A stretch of 64,000 bases of DNA from Persicaria tinctoria (lineage: Eukaryota; Streptophyta; Magnoliopsida; Caryophyllales; Polygonaceae): contig JBANSL010000017.1 in assembly GCA_037127255.1 (NCBI GenBank), positions 44,649,745-44,713,744 on the forward strand, in the 5' to 3' direction. The stretch's first letter is position 1. The number at the start of each line of letters is the position of its first letter. Below, in pieces: positions 35,533 through 46,809 of the stretch. The notes below the pieces were generated by a model. That model did no database searches. It was not told the DNA's origin and saw nothing but the letters and a program-made list of their open reading frames with translations. The position numbers and the translations under genes were made by a program.

Positions 35533-36267
35533 CTACATTCCCGCCGTCGGCTCCGGCTCTTGATTCACCAAGAACATCACCTTAACCTCCTTACCACCAC
35601 TTCTTGGTGAACACTGAATCCCTTGGATCTTGTCGGCTATAGTTGGCAAGACTTCGATTGCGCTCGATTCATCACTAAATTCCTGGATGTTGCTCAATTC
35701 CGATTTCGAATCTCCAAGAACAATATCTGAAAATACCTCGAATTTCTGATCGACACATCTTGGCGAATTCCGAATGATTTGGGCGTTGTCATCCTCAGTT
35801 GGAATTTCTTCTATTCTGCTTTGTCTCTCACCAATTTCTGGCACTGCTGGAATCCCTAAGACGTCTTCAACTTCTTGGGCCAGAACTTTAATTTTGCTCA
35901 ATCGATCGATGAATTGTGATGCCTGAAATAACTCTAATTGGCAACAACTACCGTAAATGCACCAGCCATTATACCAATCGAGAGGTCTCATGGTCGAGTC
36001 TTGGTCTTCAAAGCAAACCTTTGAATGAAATTCCTCTCCAGATTTGAAATTTTCCACCGTTTCTATATTGCCACAGGTGGAGAACACCTCTAGCAATACT
36101 TCTGTCAAAATTTCATGGAGCTTAAGCCTGATCTTGATGAGGATGGAGCGTTCTTCCCGCTCCCTGAAAAACTGAAACTTTCGCTGATCGAAGGGTGCTA
36201 TTACCCGCCGAATTCGTGACTCCAATTGCGCGTCTATGTTCGAAGAACCGAATCGCTCAGATACCAA
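35533..36267 (-). CDS. gag-position ORF of the compact LTR element, 244 residues
   Basis: The open frame begins at the primer site itself and runs to a stop at 35533. The first 60 residues are basic and polar (SRIRRVIAPFDQRKF), then come acidic and hydrophobic stretches, including EVEDVLGIPAV. No zinc knuckle, protease or polymerase motif is present. By position it corresponds to gag or a remnant, but no domain is recognised. An ATG within the frame cannot be chosen with confidence. Confidence 0.45.
   Translation of the reverse strand: MVSERFGSSNIDAQLESRIRRVIAPFDQRKFQFFREREERSILIKIRLKLHEILTEVLLEVFSTCGNIETVENFKSGEEFHSKVCFEDQDSTMRPLDWYNGWCIYGSCCQLELFQASQFIDRLSKIKVLAQEVEDVLGIPAVPEIGERQSRIEEIPTEDDNAQIIRNSPRCVDQKFEVFSDIVLGDSKSELSNIQEFSDESSAIEVLPTIADKIQGIQCSPRSGGKEVKVMFLVNQEPEPTAGM
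36254..36267 (-). promoter_or_regulatory. Primer-binding site, initiator tRNA-Met type
   Basis: Minus strand reads TTGGTATCTGAGC; the usual plant site is TGGTATCAGAGC. It lies 1 nt from the 5' LTR. Confidence 0.8.
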
Positions 36268-36268
36268 T

Positions 36269-36406
36269 TGTTAGGTCCTTGCATCTGTGAATGAGAGAGA
36301 GAGCCATTGAGAGCTAAAGAGAGAGTTTTAGAAGAGAATAACACTTTCATTGATTAAGCATGCTCTCCACAATATACATAGGATCCTTATATACTAGATC
36401 CTAACA
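36269..36406 (-). repeat. 5' LTR of the compact element
   Basis: 138 bp; its right border is followed by the duplicated AATTA. Confidence 0.85.
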
Positions 36407-36755
36407 AATTATTATGGCTTATTGACGTCCTTACTAACTTTTTAAACGTTTTGGTTTAAATATTACAGTATAAAGTTTTAATTAAATAAGTTACGACTAA
36501 GATTGTATCTTATTTTTATCATCAATTTTTGAACAATTATTCACTTTAACTTTTTATACTTTTTTATTCATAATTAAATTCTTTTCTCTTTTAGGAACTG
36601 ATTTTTATCGGCTACTATAGTACGTCTAGAGCTATATATCAAACTAGCTGTATGGTGAAATAATTATGTATTTAATATCTCTAACATTACGTGGTTGTGT
36701 TAAGACCTTGAGTTGCTGTTGTAACAGAATAGAGAGATAGCATTAGAGAGAGTTT
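36407..36755. other. AT-rich spacer, nothing recognised
   Basis: The sequence between the compact element and the plus-strand LTR shows no frame or repeat with a second copy. Confidence 0.4.
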
Positions 36756-38606
36756 TGTTGTGAGCCTAATTTGCCATGTTTAACAGTAACTTTTATATCG
36801 ATTTCTGCATACATTGCATACATTTGGGTTAGAATAATATAGAATCTATGTAAATTACACTTATTTGCAATGTATGGAGGTCTACACAAGTTTTGATTAT
36901 ATTTCGCAGAAATCGGATGCACTTTGGAGCTTAAAGGAAACTCATGGAGAAGCTAAGGATGGTGCAGCTGGAGAAAAACTCATTTTTCGGCTTTTATCAT
37001 TATGAATCAAGCTTTGATGTCTTCATGAAAGTTGTATCCCTCGGAAAGATCTTTCCAACACATGGTCATATGCGTCAATCCGACGAACGAGGACTCGGGA
37101 AAGTGCGTTTTAAGAACGGAGCAGAATGCTGAAAGCAACAGCGTTACTCGAAATCGACCACATTGGTCGACATCGACAAGAGCTTGCTCGACATTTGCTC
37201 CAGAAGACGAGATCGAGCACGAGATGAAGACAAAAGTTACTCTACGTCGAGGAGATTTACTCTACGTCGAGGAAGCTGCTCGATGTCGAGGAAACCCCAA
37301 GTGACCGACGTCGAGTAATCCGAATCTTGTTAAGGTTCTATCCCGAATCCGATGGTGATATTTTCGAGATCAAATTCCATCCGGATCTATCAAGAGCTAT
37401 CAAGATCCATCCTGAAGAGAGAGATTTATCCACTTGAAGACTTTAGATATATTTCCCTTATTTAGATTTAATTATGTTATTGCTTTTATTTATCATTAAG
37501 CTTTTAGATATAATTTTAGATATAGATAGAAGATTCTATCCTTGATTAGCAAGGAATAGAAGGCTATAAATAAAGCCCTAGGGGCTGGTTTTTCATCAAT
37601 ATTCAGAAACACAATCAATTCCATTCAAGTAAGTAGGAGTAGAGAGAGAGAGTTTGTAGCAAGCAAGGGGGAAAGGCGAAAGCGGATTTATCTTGTGGGT
37701 TGTAAGCTTTCTTTATTTAATTCAATGCAAGTTAGTTTCTTTTGTTATTTAATGTCTTTCTTGATGATGAAGAGCGAGTAGTCCACCCACTTCTGGGGCT
37801 GGAGTGAGCCCGACGGTGGCCATGTGAGATGATGCAGTAAAGGTCAGATCTTGTTATGCAATTAATCTTCTATCCCTATGAGCATGATTCTTTTGCGAGA
37901 GTTGAAGGTGATCCTTGTTTGTGTTATTGAAGCGAAAGTGATCTTAATACAACTTGGGTTAATTATGTGAAAAGGGTTAGTAACAATTAGGGTTTATGCG
38001 AAAGCCTCTATATGCCTATTTGTTAACAACGAAAGTTGTTTGATGGAAAGCATGATCTTTTATGCCTTTATGTGTTACTTTGCATGGTTATTGTTGTGGT
38101 ATTGATACCCTGGCCTTGGAAGTCTTTTATATATTGAATTTATTTCGTCGGAAATCTATGTTTTGGGTTCGAAATTTGCAATTTACGTTTTCTGAGTTTT
38201 CTAGTCGATACAGAGGAGAAGCTTGTCGAGATCGAGTAGGCTCTAGTCGATCTCGAGTAGGCTCTAGTCGATCTCGAGTAGAACTAGTCTAGGTCGAGTT
38301 GAGTTTTCTTCTGTTGTCATCGATTTTCAGTTTCTGTTTTCGATTGTCGATTTGCTGTAGTCGATCTCGAGTAGGCTATAGTCGAGATCGAGTACGCCTG
38401 TTGCTTTGTTTTATTTTCTGCTTTGCTTTGTCTTTTCTGTCTTCGTTTTGTTCATTGCTTTTATTTATTATTTTCTGCTTTTATTTGTGTTTCTATTGCT
38501 TGTCTGTGAGATCTGTTGCTACCTAAGAACTGCTGACGTGCTTCCTCGTGGATTCGATCCTGACAACCTTCTACTACAACGGGAGGAAGTCTTGTATTTA
38601 TTTGCT
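36756..38606 (+). repeat. Plus-strand LTR of family A (apparently solo)
   Basis: It starts TGTTGTGAGCCTAATTTGCC at 36756 and ends near tttatttgctga at 38600-38606, with the same order of blocks as 10627-12513 in reverse. The palindromes near its end are of the variant type GTCGATCTCGAG. No primer site or internal region follows; the gypsy element begins directly, so this is a solo LTR or its partner was lost when the gypsy element came in. No target duplication was seen. Confidence 0.75.
37565..37572 (+). promoter_or_regulatory. TATA box of the plus-strand LTR
   Basis: TATAAATA in the same context as in the minus-strand LTRs at 11543 and 7167. Confidence 0.6.
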
Positions 38607-38756
38607 GAGACAGGGAAGTCAGTCTGATCTTTATTCTATATTTATTTCATACTTGACCATCCTCCTGCAACAACAAGTTTGGAGGGAAAACCACTTTGAT
38701 TTGATTATGAATGCCTCTTCCAAAGTCTCAAGGTACATTTATACAATGTCCTAACA
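38607..38756 (-). repeat. Presumed 3' LTR of the gypsy element (left border approximate)
   Basis: Minus strand starts TGTTAGGACATTGTATAAAT at 38756 and has a TATAAAT motif. To its right lies the purine-rich tract and the bases AAAGACCTTGTCCCAAGG (about 38775-38792), which match 34210-34230 beside the LTR of the compact element. Only one LTR of this element is in place; the other end is missing at about 42741. Confidence 0.55.
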
Positions 38757-38842
38757 TAACCCCCTCCTTTACAAAGACCTTGTCCCAAGGTCTAATTCAA
38801 TGAAAAATCCAGAAATTGGTGCAAAATATGTCCTGCTGGTTC

Positions 38843-39103
38843 CTAAGTTGCTTCTTCCTGTGGCAAGTTGATCCATTTGATGAGCCATTCCACTACTGGG
38901 TCGCCACTAGCCAGTTGCTTGGTCCTTGTGTCCAAGATTGTCTCAGGTGCTACCAGAACTGAGCCTGCCTCATCTGTAGTGGGTACTTCCTGTTGAGGAG
39001 TGATGGTGGAGCCAATCTTCTTTTTCAGCTGAGAGATATGAAAAACTGGATGCAGTTTGGAAGAGCAGGGTAGTGCTAACTTGTAGGCAACTTCTCCTAC
39101 TCA
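38843..39103 (-). pseudogene. Chromodomain end of the gypsy integrase
   Basis: After the TGA at 39101-39103 the same frame continues through KLHPVFHISQLKKK and ETILDTRTKQL to EWLIKWINLPQEEAT, then a TAG at 38843-38845. The HPVFHVSQL-type motif and the chromodomain core (W-IKW--LP-EE-TWE) are characteristic of chromovirus integrases. The last TGG of that core has become TAG. Confidence 0.75.
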
Positions 39104-40252
39104 ACTGATAACCTCAAAGGGCCCATAGTATTTAGCACTTAGTTTCAAACATTTCCTCATAGCCAAGGATGTTTGTCTATATGGTTGTAATTTGAGGTAA
39201 ACCATATCTCCTACCTGCAAGCTCCTCTCTGTCCTTCTACTGTCAGTGAAGAATTTCATTCTTTCTTGGGCCATGGTTAGCCCTGATCTCAGTAATCCCA
39301 GTGATGCTTCTCTTTCCTGAAACCAATCCTCCACTGAGGCTGTGGTCACGCTGCTAGCTCTTAAACCCAACTGGGGTGGAGGATACCCATATAATTCCTG
39401 GAAGGGTGACATTTTTAGAGCTGTGTGGTAAGAGGAATTGTACCACCATTCAGCCAGGGTGATCCATCTTGCCCACTGTTTAGGCATTGCAGATGTCATG
39501 CATCTCAAGTATGCTTCCAAGCACTGGTTTGCTCTCTCTGTTTGGCCGTCAGTTTGAGGATGGTAAGTTGTAGACAGCTTGAGTGATGTGCCTAGCTTCT
39601 CGAACAATTCCTTGCATAGATGGCTGGTAAAGATCTTATCTCTGTTTGAGATAATAGTGCTAGGTAGCCCATGGAGTTTGTAAATGTGATCCATAAACAA
39701 CTGAGCAACTTGAGTTGCTGAAAATGGATGACTCAATAACAAGAAGTGACTATACTTGGTGAGTCTGTCGATTATTACCAGGATGACATCAAATCCCCCT
39801 GATCTAGGCAACCCTTCCACGATGTCCATGCCAATTGAATGCCATGGTGTCTCAGGTACTGGAAGAGGTTGTAATAACCCTGGGTATGCCACATTCTCAT
39901 GCATGTGGCGTTGACATATGTCACATTCTGTGATAAACTTCTCAATGAATTGCTTCATGTGAGGCCAATAGAATAGTACTTTCACCCTATGGTATGTTGC
40001 TCGAGTTCCTGAATGCCCTCCTGTAGCCTCTGAGTGGAATGCAGCTACAATTCTAGTCCTTAGTTCTCCATTTTGCCCAATTACTAATCTGTTCTTGTAC
40101 CTCAATACATCCTCTTGCCACTTGAAGTGAGAGGAAGTGTCAATTGCAGCCCTGGGTGCCACCTCTTCAATCTCTGAATCATTGCTGTAACTCTCTGCAA
40201 TTTCCTGCATCCATGCTGGCTTGACCTCTACCAAAGCAAAACAAAAACTCAC
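39101..40252 (-). pseudogene. Integrase of the gypsy element
   Basis: About 383 codons. The HHCC zinc-binding region is present (GGHSGTRATYHRV and CDICQRH). The catalytic core has the first Asp (SIGMDIVEGLP), an altered second Asp motif (SNRDKIFTS where SDRD is usual, Asp kept) and the Glu (PQTDGQTERAN). Then comes the GPFEV tail motif. It is separated from the RT frame by an in-frame TAA at 40253-40255 and from the chromodomain by TGA. The enzyme would insert retrotransposon cDNA into chromosomes. Confidence 0.9.
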
Positions 40253-41890
40253 TTATGTGTGGTTCATGGACACCCCCCTCCTGGATAGTGCATCAGCTAC
40301 TGTGTTGCACTTGCCCATTCTGTATTGTATGAAGTAAGACAATCCCAAAAGCTTCCTAATAGCCTTCTTCTGAAGGTGTGTGGTCACTTGCTGATCCAAC
40401 AAATGTCTCAGACGCTGATGATCAGTGATGATGACAAAGTGGTTGGGTTCCAAGTAATGGCGCCATTTCTCAATAGCAAACAAAATGGCTAGCAATTCTT
40501 TTTCATATGTAGACAGTAGAATGTGCTGACCACTAAGAGCTTTACTAATGAAGGCCAGTGGTCTACCTTGTTGCATTAGTACTGCCCCAATACCCTCTTC
40601 ACAGGCATCAGCTTCAATCTGAAATTGAAGGGTAAAATCTGGCAAGGCTAACACTGGGGGAGTAGAAAGTAGCTTTCTAATTTTGTGAAAAGCTTCAGTG
40701 CTGTTGGCTGTCCATAAAAATGCATCCTTTTTAAGTAACTCATTCAAGGGTTTGCAAATGGTGCCAAATCCTCTTATGAAACGCCTGTAGTAGCCAGCTA
40801 AGCCTAAAAAGCTTCTCAATTCCTTCTCAGAAGTAGGGATAGGCCATTTGACTATAGCCTCTATTTTGGATTGATCTGTGGCCACTCCTTCAGCACATAT
40901 CACATGGCCTAAGTACTCCACTTTAGGTACTCCAAAGCTGCATTTGGAAAGTTTGGCAAATAGCTTATGCTTCCTCATGCTTTCCAGGACCTCTCTCAAG
41001 TGACAAGCATGATCCCCAAGTGAAGTGTTGTATACTAGTATGTCATCAAAAAACACAAGAACACACTTCCTGAGATACTCAGCAAACACCACATTCATCA
41101 GAGATTGGAATGTGGTTGGGGCATTTGTCAAGCCAAAGGGCATGACATTGAATTCATAATGTCCATTATGAGTTCTGAATGCAGTCTTAGGAATGTCACT
41201 CTCAGCTACCCAGACTTGATGATATCCAGCCCTTAAATCCAACTTAGAGAATACAGTTGCTCCATGGAGTTCATCTAACAACTCTTCAATGTTTGGGGTT
41301 GGGAACTTATCTTTGATAGTGGCATCATTCAGTTTCCTGTAATCCACACAGAATCTCCATGTTCCATCCTTCTTTTTCACTAGTAAGGTGGATGGTGCAA
41401 ATGGGCTTTGGCTATGCCTAATAAGGCCTGATGCTAGCATTTCTCTTACTTGTTTTTCTATCTCATCTTTCTGGCCACGAGGGTACCTATAAGGCTTAGA
41501 GTATATGGATTGGGTGCCTGGCTTGAGGGGAATGCTGTGCTCACACCCCCTCTCTGGTGGTAGGTGTTTAGGCTCCTCAAACACATCTTGGAACTGATCT
41601 AGCACTTTCTTTACCTCATCTGGGATTGATTCTTCAGTAGCAGACAGTTGGCAAAGCTGGCTCACTTTAGCTAATATCTCCACTTCTTCACCTTTAGCTA
41701 GATACTGCAACTCCTTCCCTGTGATATGCCTAACCATTGCTTTCTTGTCAGGCTCTACAATCCCTTGTAGCTCCACTCTCTTACCTTCCTTAGAGAAGAC
41801 AATAGTGATCTTATTATAGTCAAACTGTATAGGACTATAATTCTTCATCCAATTAACTCCCAGTAGGAGTTCAAATTCTCCAATTTTCAA
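40253..41890 (-). pseudogene. Reverse transcriptase and RNase H of the gypsy element
   Basis: About 545 codons. RT motifs in order: LVKKKDGTWRFCVDYRKLN, FSKLDLRAGYHQ, FNVMPFGLTNAP, and the catalytic box VLVFFDDILVY (FFDD in place of the usual YIDD/FIDD, Asp pair kept). The RNase H domain follows with EADACEEGIGAVL, STYEKELLAILFAIEKWRHYL, ITDHQRLRHLL and VADALSRR. It is in the same frame as integrase but ends at TAA. The protease lies upstream in another frame. Confidence 0.92.
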
Positions 41891-41908
41891 GGCTCGAAGA
41901 TCAAATGA

Positions 41909-42391
41909 TTAACTGCCTCCTTGCATTTCCCACTTGAAGCTCTTATATTCTTGCCTGCAGAAAAGTTTTCCTTTGTTCAAGCCCTCCACTATCATCAAGT
42001 TAGCTGTAGTGAGCTTGAATCCTGCTTCTCTAGCAATTAGAGGATCCACAAAACTGTGGGTTGACCCACTGTCTATCAACACATTAATTAGTCTACTGCC
42101 CATATATCCCTTTACCATTATGGATGTATCAGCCCCATTCCCTATCAGAGCTCTCACAAATCCCTCTTGATCTTCCATGTGTTCTTCTTCTTCAACCATT
42201 GTCACTTCTTGCTCATCAATTTCCTGATCTTGCACTGTCAAATGCCTGACTGTTGAAGACTGCACTTGTGTCCCACAAAGTATTTTTCTCCACATCGAAA
42301 ACACAGTCCTTTCTTGAGGTCCCCTGCGATCTTGGAGCTGCTGAACCCTCCTCGTGAAGGTTCTTGGAGGCTTCCTACACTTGGTTTCCAT
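41909..42391 (-). pseudogene. Aspartic protease region of the gypsy element
   Basis: The open frame contains the active-site motif VLIDSGSTHSFV and the following hydrophobic strand. Its N-terminal 60 residues are in a frame that does not match the zinc knuckle seen in the overlapping frame. A frameshift near 42240-42300 therefore separates gag from protease, and a stop at 41909 separates it from RT. Confidence 0.8.
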
Positions 42392-42741
42392 GGATTCTTG
42401 TTGATTCTCACCGATGCCTGCACAGCATCGTGGTGCAATCTTGCCAATTCTAGACCTTCAGCTAGAGCTCTTGGTCTACCCAATTTCACTAGAGGCTTGA
42501 TTTCAGGTTTCAATCCACTTATGTAACTAGTTACAAAGTAACTCTAGGGAAGGTGTGGATTGTAGGATAGCATACCTTCTCTGAGATCTTCGAACTTCTC
42601 ATTGTAATCCTCTAAGTCTGCAGATTGGCTCAGCTTGTTGAATTCCTCGACGATGTCTACTCCTTGTTTCTCCCCGAATCTACAGCACAGCGCCTCGCTC
42701 ATCTCTTTCCAACGAATTCCCCTTCGTTGCATCTTTGGCAT
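42238..42741 (-). pseudogene. gag of the gypsy element, truncated and frameshifted
   Basis: Two adjoining frames (42741-42544 and 42540-42238) carry the retrotransposon gag core (EFNKLSQSADLEDYNEKFEDL) and a CCHC zinc knuckle (CFRCGEKYFVGHKC) that binds RNA. The N-terminal half of gag is missing and the frames are offset near 42541. Confidence 0.85.
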
Positions 42742-43627
42742 ATTTTTTCTATCTTTGTTCTATCTTTGGCATATTTGATATATCTTTTATCTAAATTCCA
42801 TTATTTATTGCCTATTGATAATCTGATTTTGTGGTGGATTTAACATTTAAATCTATCATATATCTCTAAAGGCATAAGATAGATCCTATTACCTAAATTA
42901 GCCGAGTTGTTACCTATATCTTGCATTAGGGCTGAATTTTTTATCTTTCACCTTATTTCTTCCAGATTTTCGAGTCCTTTCTCTTTCCTGTTAGTTTTCT
43001 TGCATTAGATTAAATATTTTATATATATATATATATATTCAGTTTCGAAAATTCAAAAAAAAAAAAAGAGACATATTGTTGATCTAGTGCAAGAAAGCTC
43101 CCAAGGACATCATTGGTGAACCCTCTTCACAGCCCTAGTCGACATACCTATCAAACACATACCTCTACAAAATTGAAACCCTACCCTGCAGCTACAACGT
43201 CCTAACTTAAAGGTTTTCAACCAAAAAAGGTAAATTTCCATTCTTTGTTAGTTTCTTTTATTGTCTCTCTATTGTAGCTACTATCGAGTGCACAACTGGT
43301 AGTGTCGAAGAGATCTCAGCCTTGCCGAGTTCTCTCTACTGTTGTGTCGAGTACTTACAACCCTTGTGAGTGCTTGTTTGAGTTTTTGTCGAGTGATCTC
43401 AGCCCTTGCCGAGTGATCTCCTTGTTGTCTCGAGTTAAATTCTTGCAAATTCCCATCTGTTTTGCTTGAATTGAGTTAATTGCTTACATCGAGTTCTCTA
43501 CAGCCCTTGTAGAAATCTTCTGTGTTGTTTCATTCATATACTTTGATTGCTTTGTTCTTTGCTTGGTAGTTGATTTGCCCAAAGCGGATTGCCCTAGCAA
43601 CCGTGACATACCAATTAGAGAGGGAGT

Positions 43628-44653
43628 GTGAGCGAAACACATTGCGAGTTGTTTATATTTTTACTAATCTTTCACATAGTTCTTTGTTTGTCTTTATTTG
43701 CAATGTCTAATAACCAGGGCAATGACTGGTACAATACCATCATGGAGAACATAGCTAAGGTGAATGCCAGCTTAGCTAAGATGGAAAGCAGCCTTGCGGC
43801 AATAGAGCTTCAGCGTTTTGGCTCTAATACGGTGTTTGGACAAGGAGTCCCACCTAGAGATGAAGTTCCACCAATTAAAAGGGAAGAAACTCATCCTATT
43901 CCTCCTAATAATGCTATTCAACATCATGTTTCTTCTAGCATAGATGCTTCTTTTATTGCTGAAAATGTAGAGCATGTTGAAAATAATCAAGATCTTAATT
44001 TAATTGCCTATGATGATAATGTTTGCATTGAATATGAGCATGTTGATTCTTTGATTGATTTAAATGTTCAACCTATGCCTTGTGATAATAATCAAAGAGA
44101 AGATTTATGTCATACTACATGCTTAGAAAAAGACAATGTTTCTAATATGATCATTGATGAAAATTGTTCTAATATTGCTAGCCTTGAATTAATTGAAAAT
44201 TCAGCCTTGAAAAAGGATGAAAATTTGCTAGCATTGAATGGAAACTTAAGGATTAATGATCAAGCTCAAGTGCATATTCAATTAGGACATCATGACATTA
44301 ATATGAAATCTGAATTGTGCACTAATCAAGTTTCTTTTCTTGATTTTGTAGATGAAGCTGAGACAATAATCATCAAGGAGTGGTCAATCCCTACAACAAT
44401 CGGTCTTGAGATGAGTTTCCATGGGCATAAGGTTTTCGATCCAGGAGCTCGTGTGGATGTCTTTGCGGAATCATATGCGACCTTGGATTCGAGGACGAAT
44501 CCTTTTCAAGAAAGGGAGATTGATGCGGGACCATCCAAGACACCTTCTGATGATGTCTTTCTAAAAAGGAAGATGAAGGCTCCACCATGGGAGAAGGTCC
44601 AAAGGTGGGAGCTTGGCGGTTTACACTCGTTCAGACTTTTGACAGATTTTTGA
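43628..44653 (+). pseudogene. ORF of the tandem LTR element, left copy (shortened by a stop)
   Basis: It is near-identical to the ORF at 46810-48072 but ends at TGA (44651-44653) where the other copy reads CGA. The remaining C-terminal part is open again at 44666-44890. The likely true start is the ATG at 43703 (MSNNQGNDWYNTIMENIAKV), because the upstream residues are hydrophobic leader-like sequence without conservation evidence. An N-terminal helical stretch is followed by an acidic, Asn/Asp-rich middle. No known domain is recognised. Confidence 0.6.
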
Positions 44654-45540
44654 CGTCTCTGTAAAATGGGTCGTACGGATTCAATATTTATCGGATTGAG
44701 ACGTGACATACCTTGTGGGAATAAGGATGAAGAGATCTACAACTTTGCTGTTGAAGTTGTTTCCAGATTCGACATGGAGCTTGGCCGAAAATCAACATCT
44801 TTGCAAGATGTACTGTTTGGAACGAAAATCAGCACCTTATGTTACTATTTTAAGTATTCTTTTTACTTAAGTTATTTTAGGAAACTTTAGAGGTTATTTT
44901 ATCTAATTCCTTTAAGTTGTTATTTATCTTAAATCGGCCCCATATCAGCCTTGTATGGCTATATATTGCCGACACTCCTATGTTAAACAGATACGTTGAA
45001 TGATATGAGAAAAGCTCTCTTTTTGTGTGAAACACAATGAGTGTTTGTCGATTGAATAGAGGTGTGCTCTACAATTGAAACTATTGGTATTGATCTAGCT
45101 TGGTTTTCTTTGCCGTTCATCAACTTCGCAAGACTTGGTGATCCTAGTATCCACAAGCCCCCTCCTTGTGCCTTCAAGTTGTCCGCTTGATTGTGTAGGG
45201 TTGTAGAGGCGGGTTGTGTAGTCATTGGTATTGGTTCCTACCTTCTACGGAAGCCTGGGGTCTCTATCTTGTTCTACATAGATCGTTTCAGTCCTTATCA
45301 GGTCGTGTCTTTCAATTCTTGCTTATAAATTTCGAGTCTTTATTCATCATATTGCTGCTGCGTTGAGTCTTTCTTATAGTCGACATCAAGAGCCCTTGTT
45401 CTTGGTGATTCTTGCTGCGTCTTTATTTGTTCTTGATTAATCTTGACCGAGTTCTTGCTTTCTTGTCCAGTTCTTGAGTCTTTCTTTGAGTTCTTGCTTG
45501 ATTGTCGAAGATCGGACCATCACACGGCTAACCCCGTATC

Positions 45541-45870
45541 AAATTGGTATCAGAGCTTTGGTTTCCGACGTCAAGATTGAGTCTTTTCTTTTCCTAAACA
45601 TAAAAACCACAAAAATAGAGTCAGTTCTTGTTTTGGTCTTTTACTTCTTGTTCTTGAATTGATTATAATTATTGCACTAACTTTTCTTGTTTGTGATTGT
45701 TGTGGTTGCTCAGCCCAAACACAATAGCCTAGCCAAACCAGTGGAGTCGATCACCTTGTGCGCACCCATCTCGAGTGCAACAGCCCTAGTTGACGGCACC
45801 TTTGTGTCCCCATAAGTTTGTTTGTGCCGAAAATTTCAGTCCTCCACACAAGAAAACCCTAGTAGTTATC
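45541..45870 (+). other. Primer site and unique internal leader of the tandem element
   Basis: TGGTATCAGAGC at 45545-45556 matches the initiator tRNA-Met primer site 4 nt after the LTR end CCCCGTATCA. The rest up to 45870 is non-coding leader, present only once. Confidence 0.75.
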
Positions 45871-46809
45871 TTTTCTATCTTTGTTCTATCTTTGGCATAT
45901 TTGATATATCTTTTACCTAAATTCCATTATTTATTGCCTATTGATAATCTGATTTTGTGGTGGATTTAACATTTAAATCTATCATATATCTCTAAAGGCA
46001 TAAGATAGATCCTATTACCTAAATTAGCCAAGTTGTTACCTATATCTTGCATTAGGGCTGAATTTTTTTATCTTTCACCTTATTTCTTCCAGATTTTCGA
46101 GTCCTTTCTCTTTGTTGTTAGTTTTCTTGTATTAGATTATATATATATATATATATTCAGTTTCAAAAATTCAAAAAAAAAAGAGACATACATACTTGGA
46201 CCTAGGAGGATAAAATTCACTAGGAACAAAAGTAAGTCAAAAAAAAAAAAAAAAGTATTGTTGATCTAGTGCAAGAAAGCTCCCAAGGACATCATTGGTG
46301 AACCCTCTTCTCAGCCCTAGTCGACATACTTATCAAACACATACCTCCACAAAATTGAAACCCTACCCTGCAACTACAACGTCCAAACTTAAAGGTTTTC
46401 AATCAAAAGAGGTAATTTTCCATTCTTTGTTAGTTTCTTTTATTGTCTCTCTATTGCAGCTACTGTCGAGTGCACAACTGGTAGTGTCGAAGAGATCTCA
46501 GCCCTGCCGAGTTCTCTCTACTGTTGTGTCGAGTACTTACAGCCCTTGTGAGTGCTTGTTTGAGTTTCTGTCGAGTGATCTCATCCCTTGCCGAGTGATC
46601 TCCTTGTTGTCTCGAGTTAAATTCTTGCAAATTCCCATATGTTTTGCTTGAATTGAGTTAATTGCTTACATCAAGTTCTCTACAACTCTTGTAGAAATCT
46701 TCTGTGTTGTTTCATTCATATACTTTGATTGCTTTGTTCTTTGCTTGGTAGTTAATTTGCCCAAAGTGAATTGCCCTAGCAAGCGTGACATACCAATTAG
46801 AGAGGGAGT

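Larger units (their letters stand above)
34060..36406 (-). mobile_element. Compact non-autonomous LTR retrotransposon (TRIM/LARD-like) with target duplication
   Basis: The LTRs are 34060-34195 (136 bp) and 36269-36406 (138 bp), both TGTTAGG...CCTAACA. The 5-bp duplication AATTA lies at 34055-34059 and 36407-36411. A primer site for initiator tRNA-Met lies at 36254-36267 on the minus strand, and a purine-rich tract (AAGGGAGGGAGTAA) beside the left LTR, so it reads right to left. Only one ORF is present. The bases beside the left LTR match those beside the LTR of the gypsy element at 38756, so the two probably share a family. Confidence 0.85.
38607..42741 (-). mobile_element. Ty3/gypsy chromovirus, 5'-truncated and mutated
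   Basis: Minus-strand order gag, protease, RT, RNase H, integrase, chromodomain identifies a chromovirus; the short LTR suggests a Reina-type branch (inference). The 5' LTR and the start of gag are missing: homology stops near 42741, where the tandem non-autonomous element begins. Several stops and frameshifts make it inactive. Confidence 0.85.
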
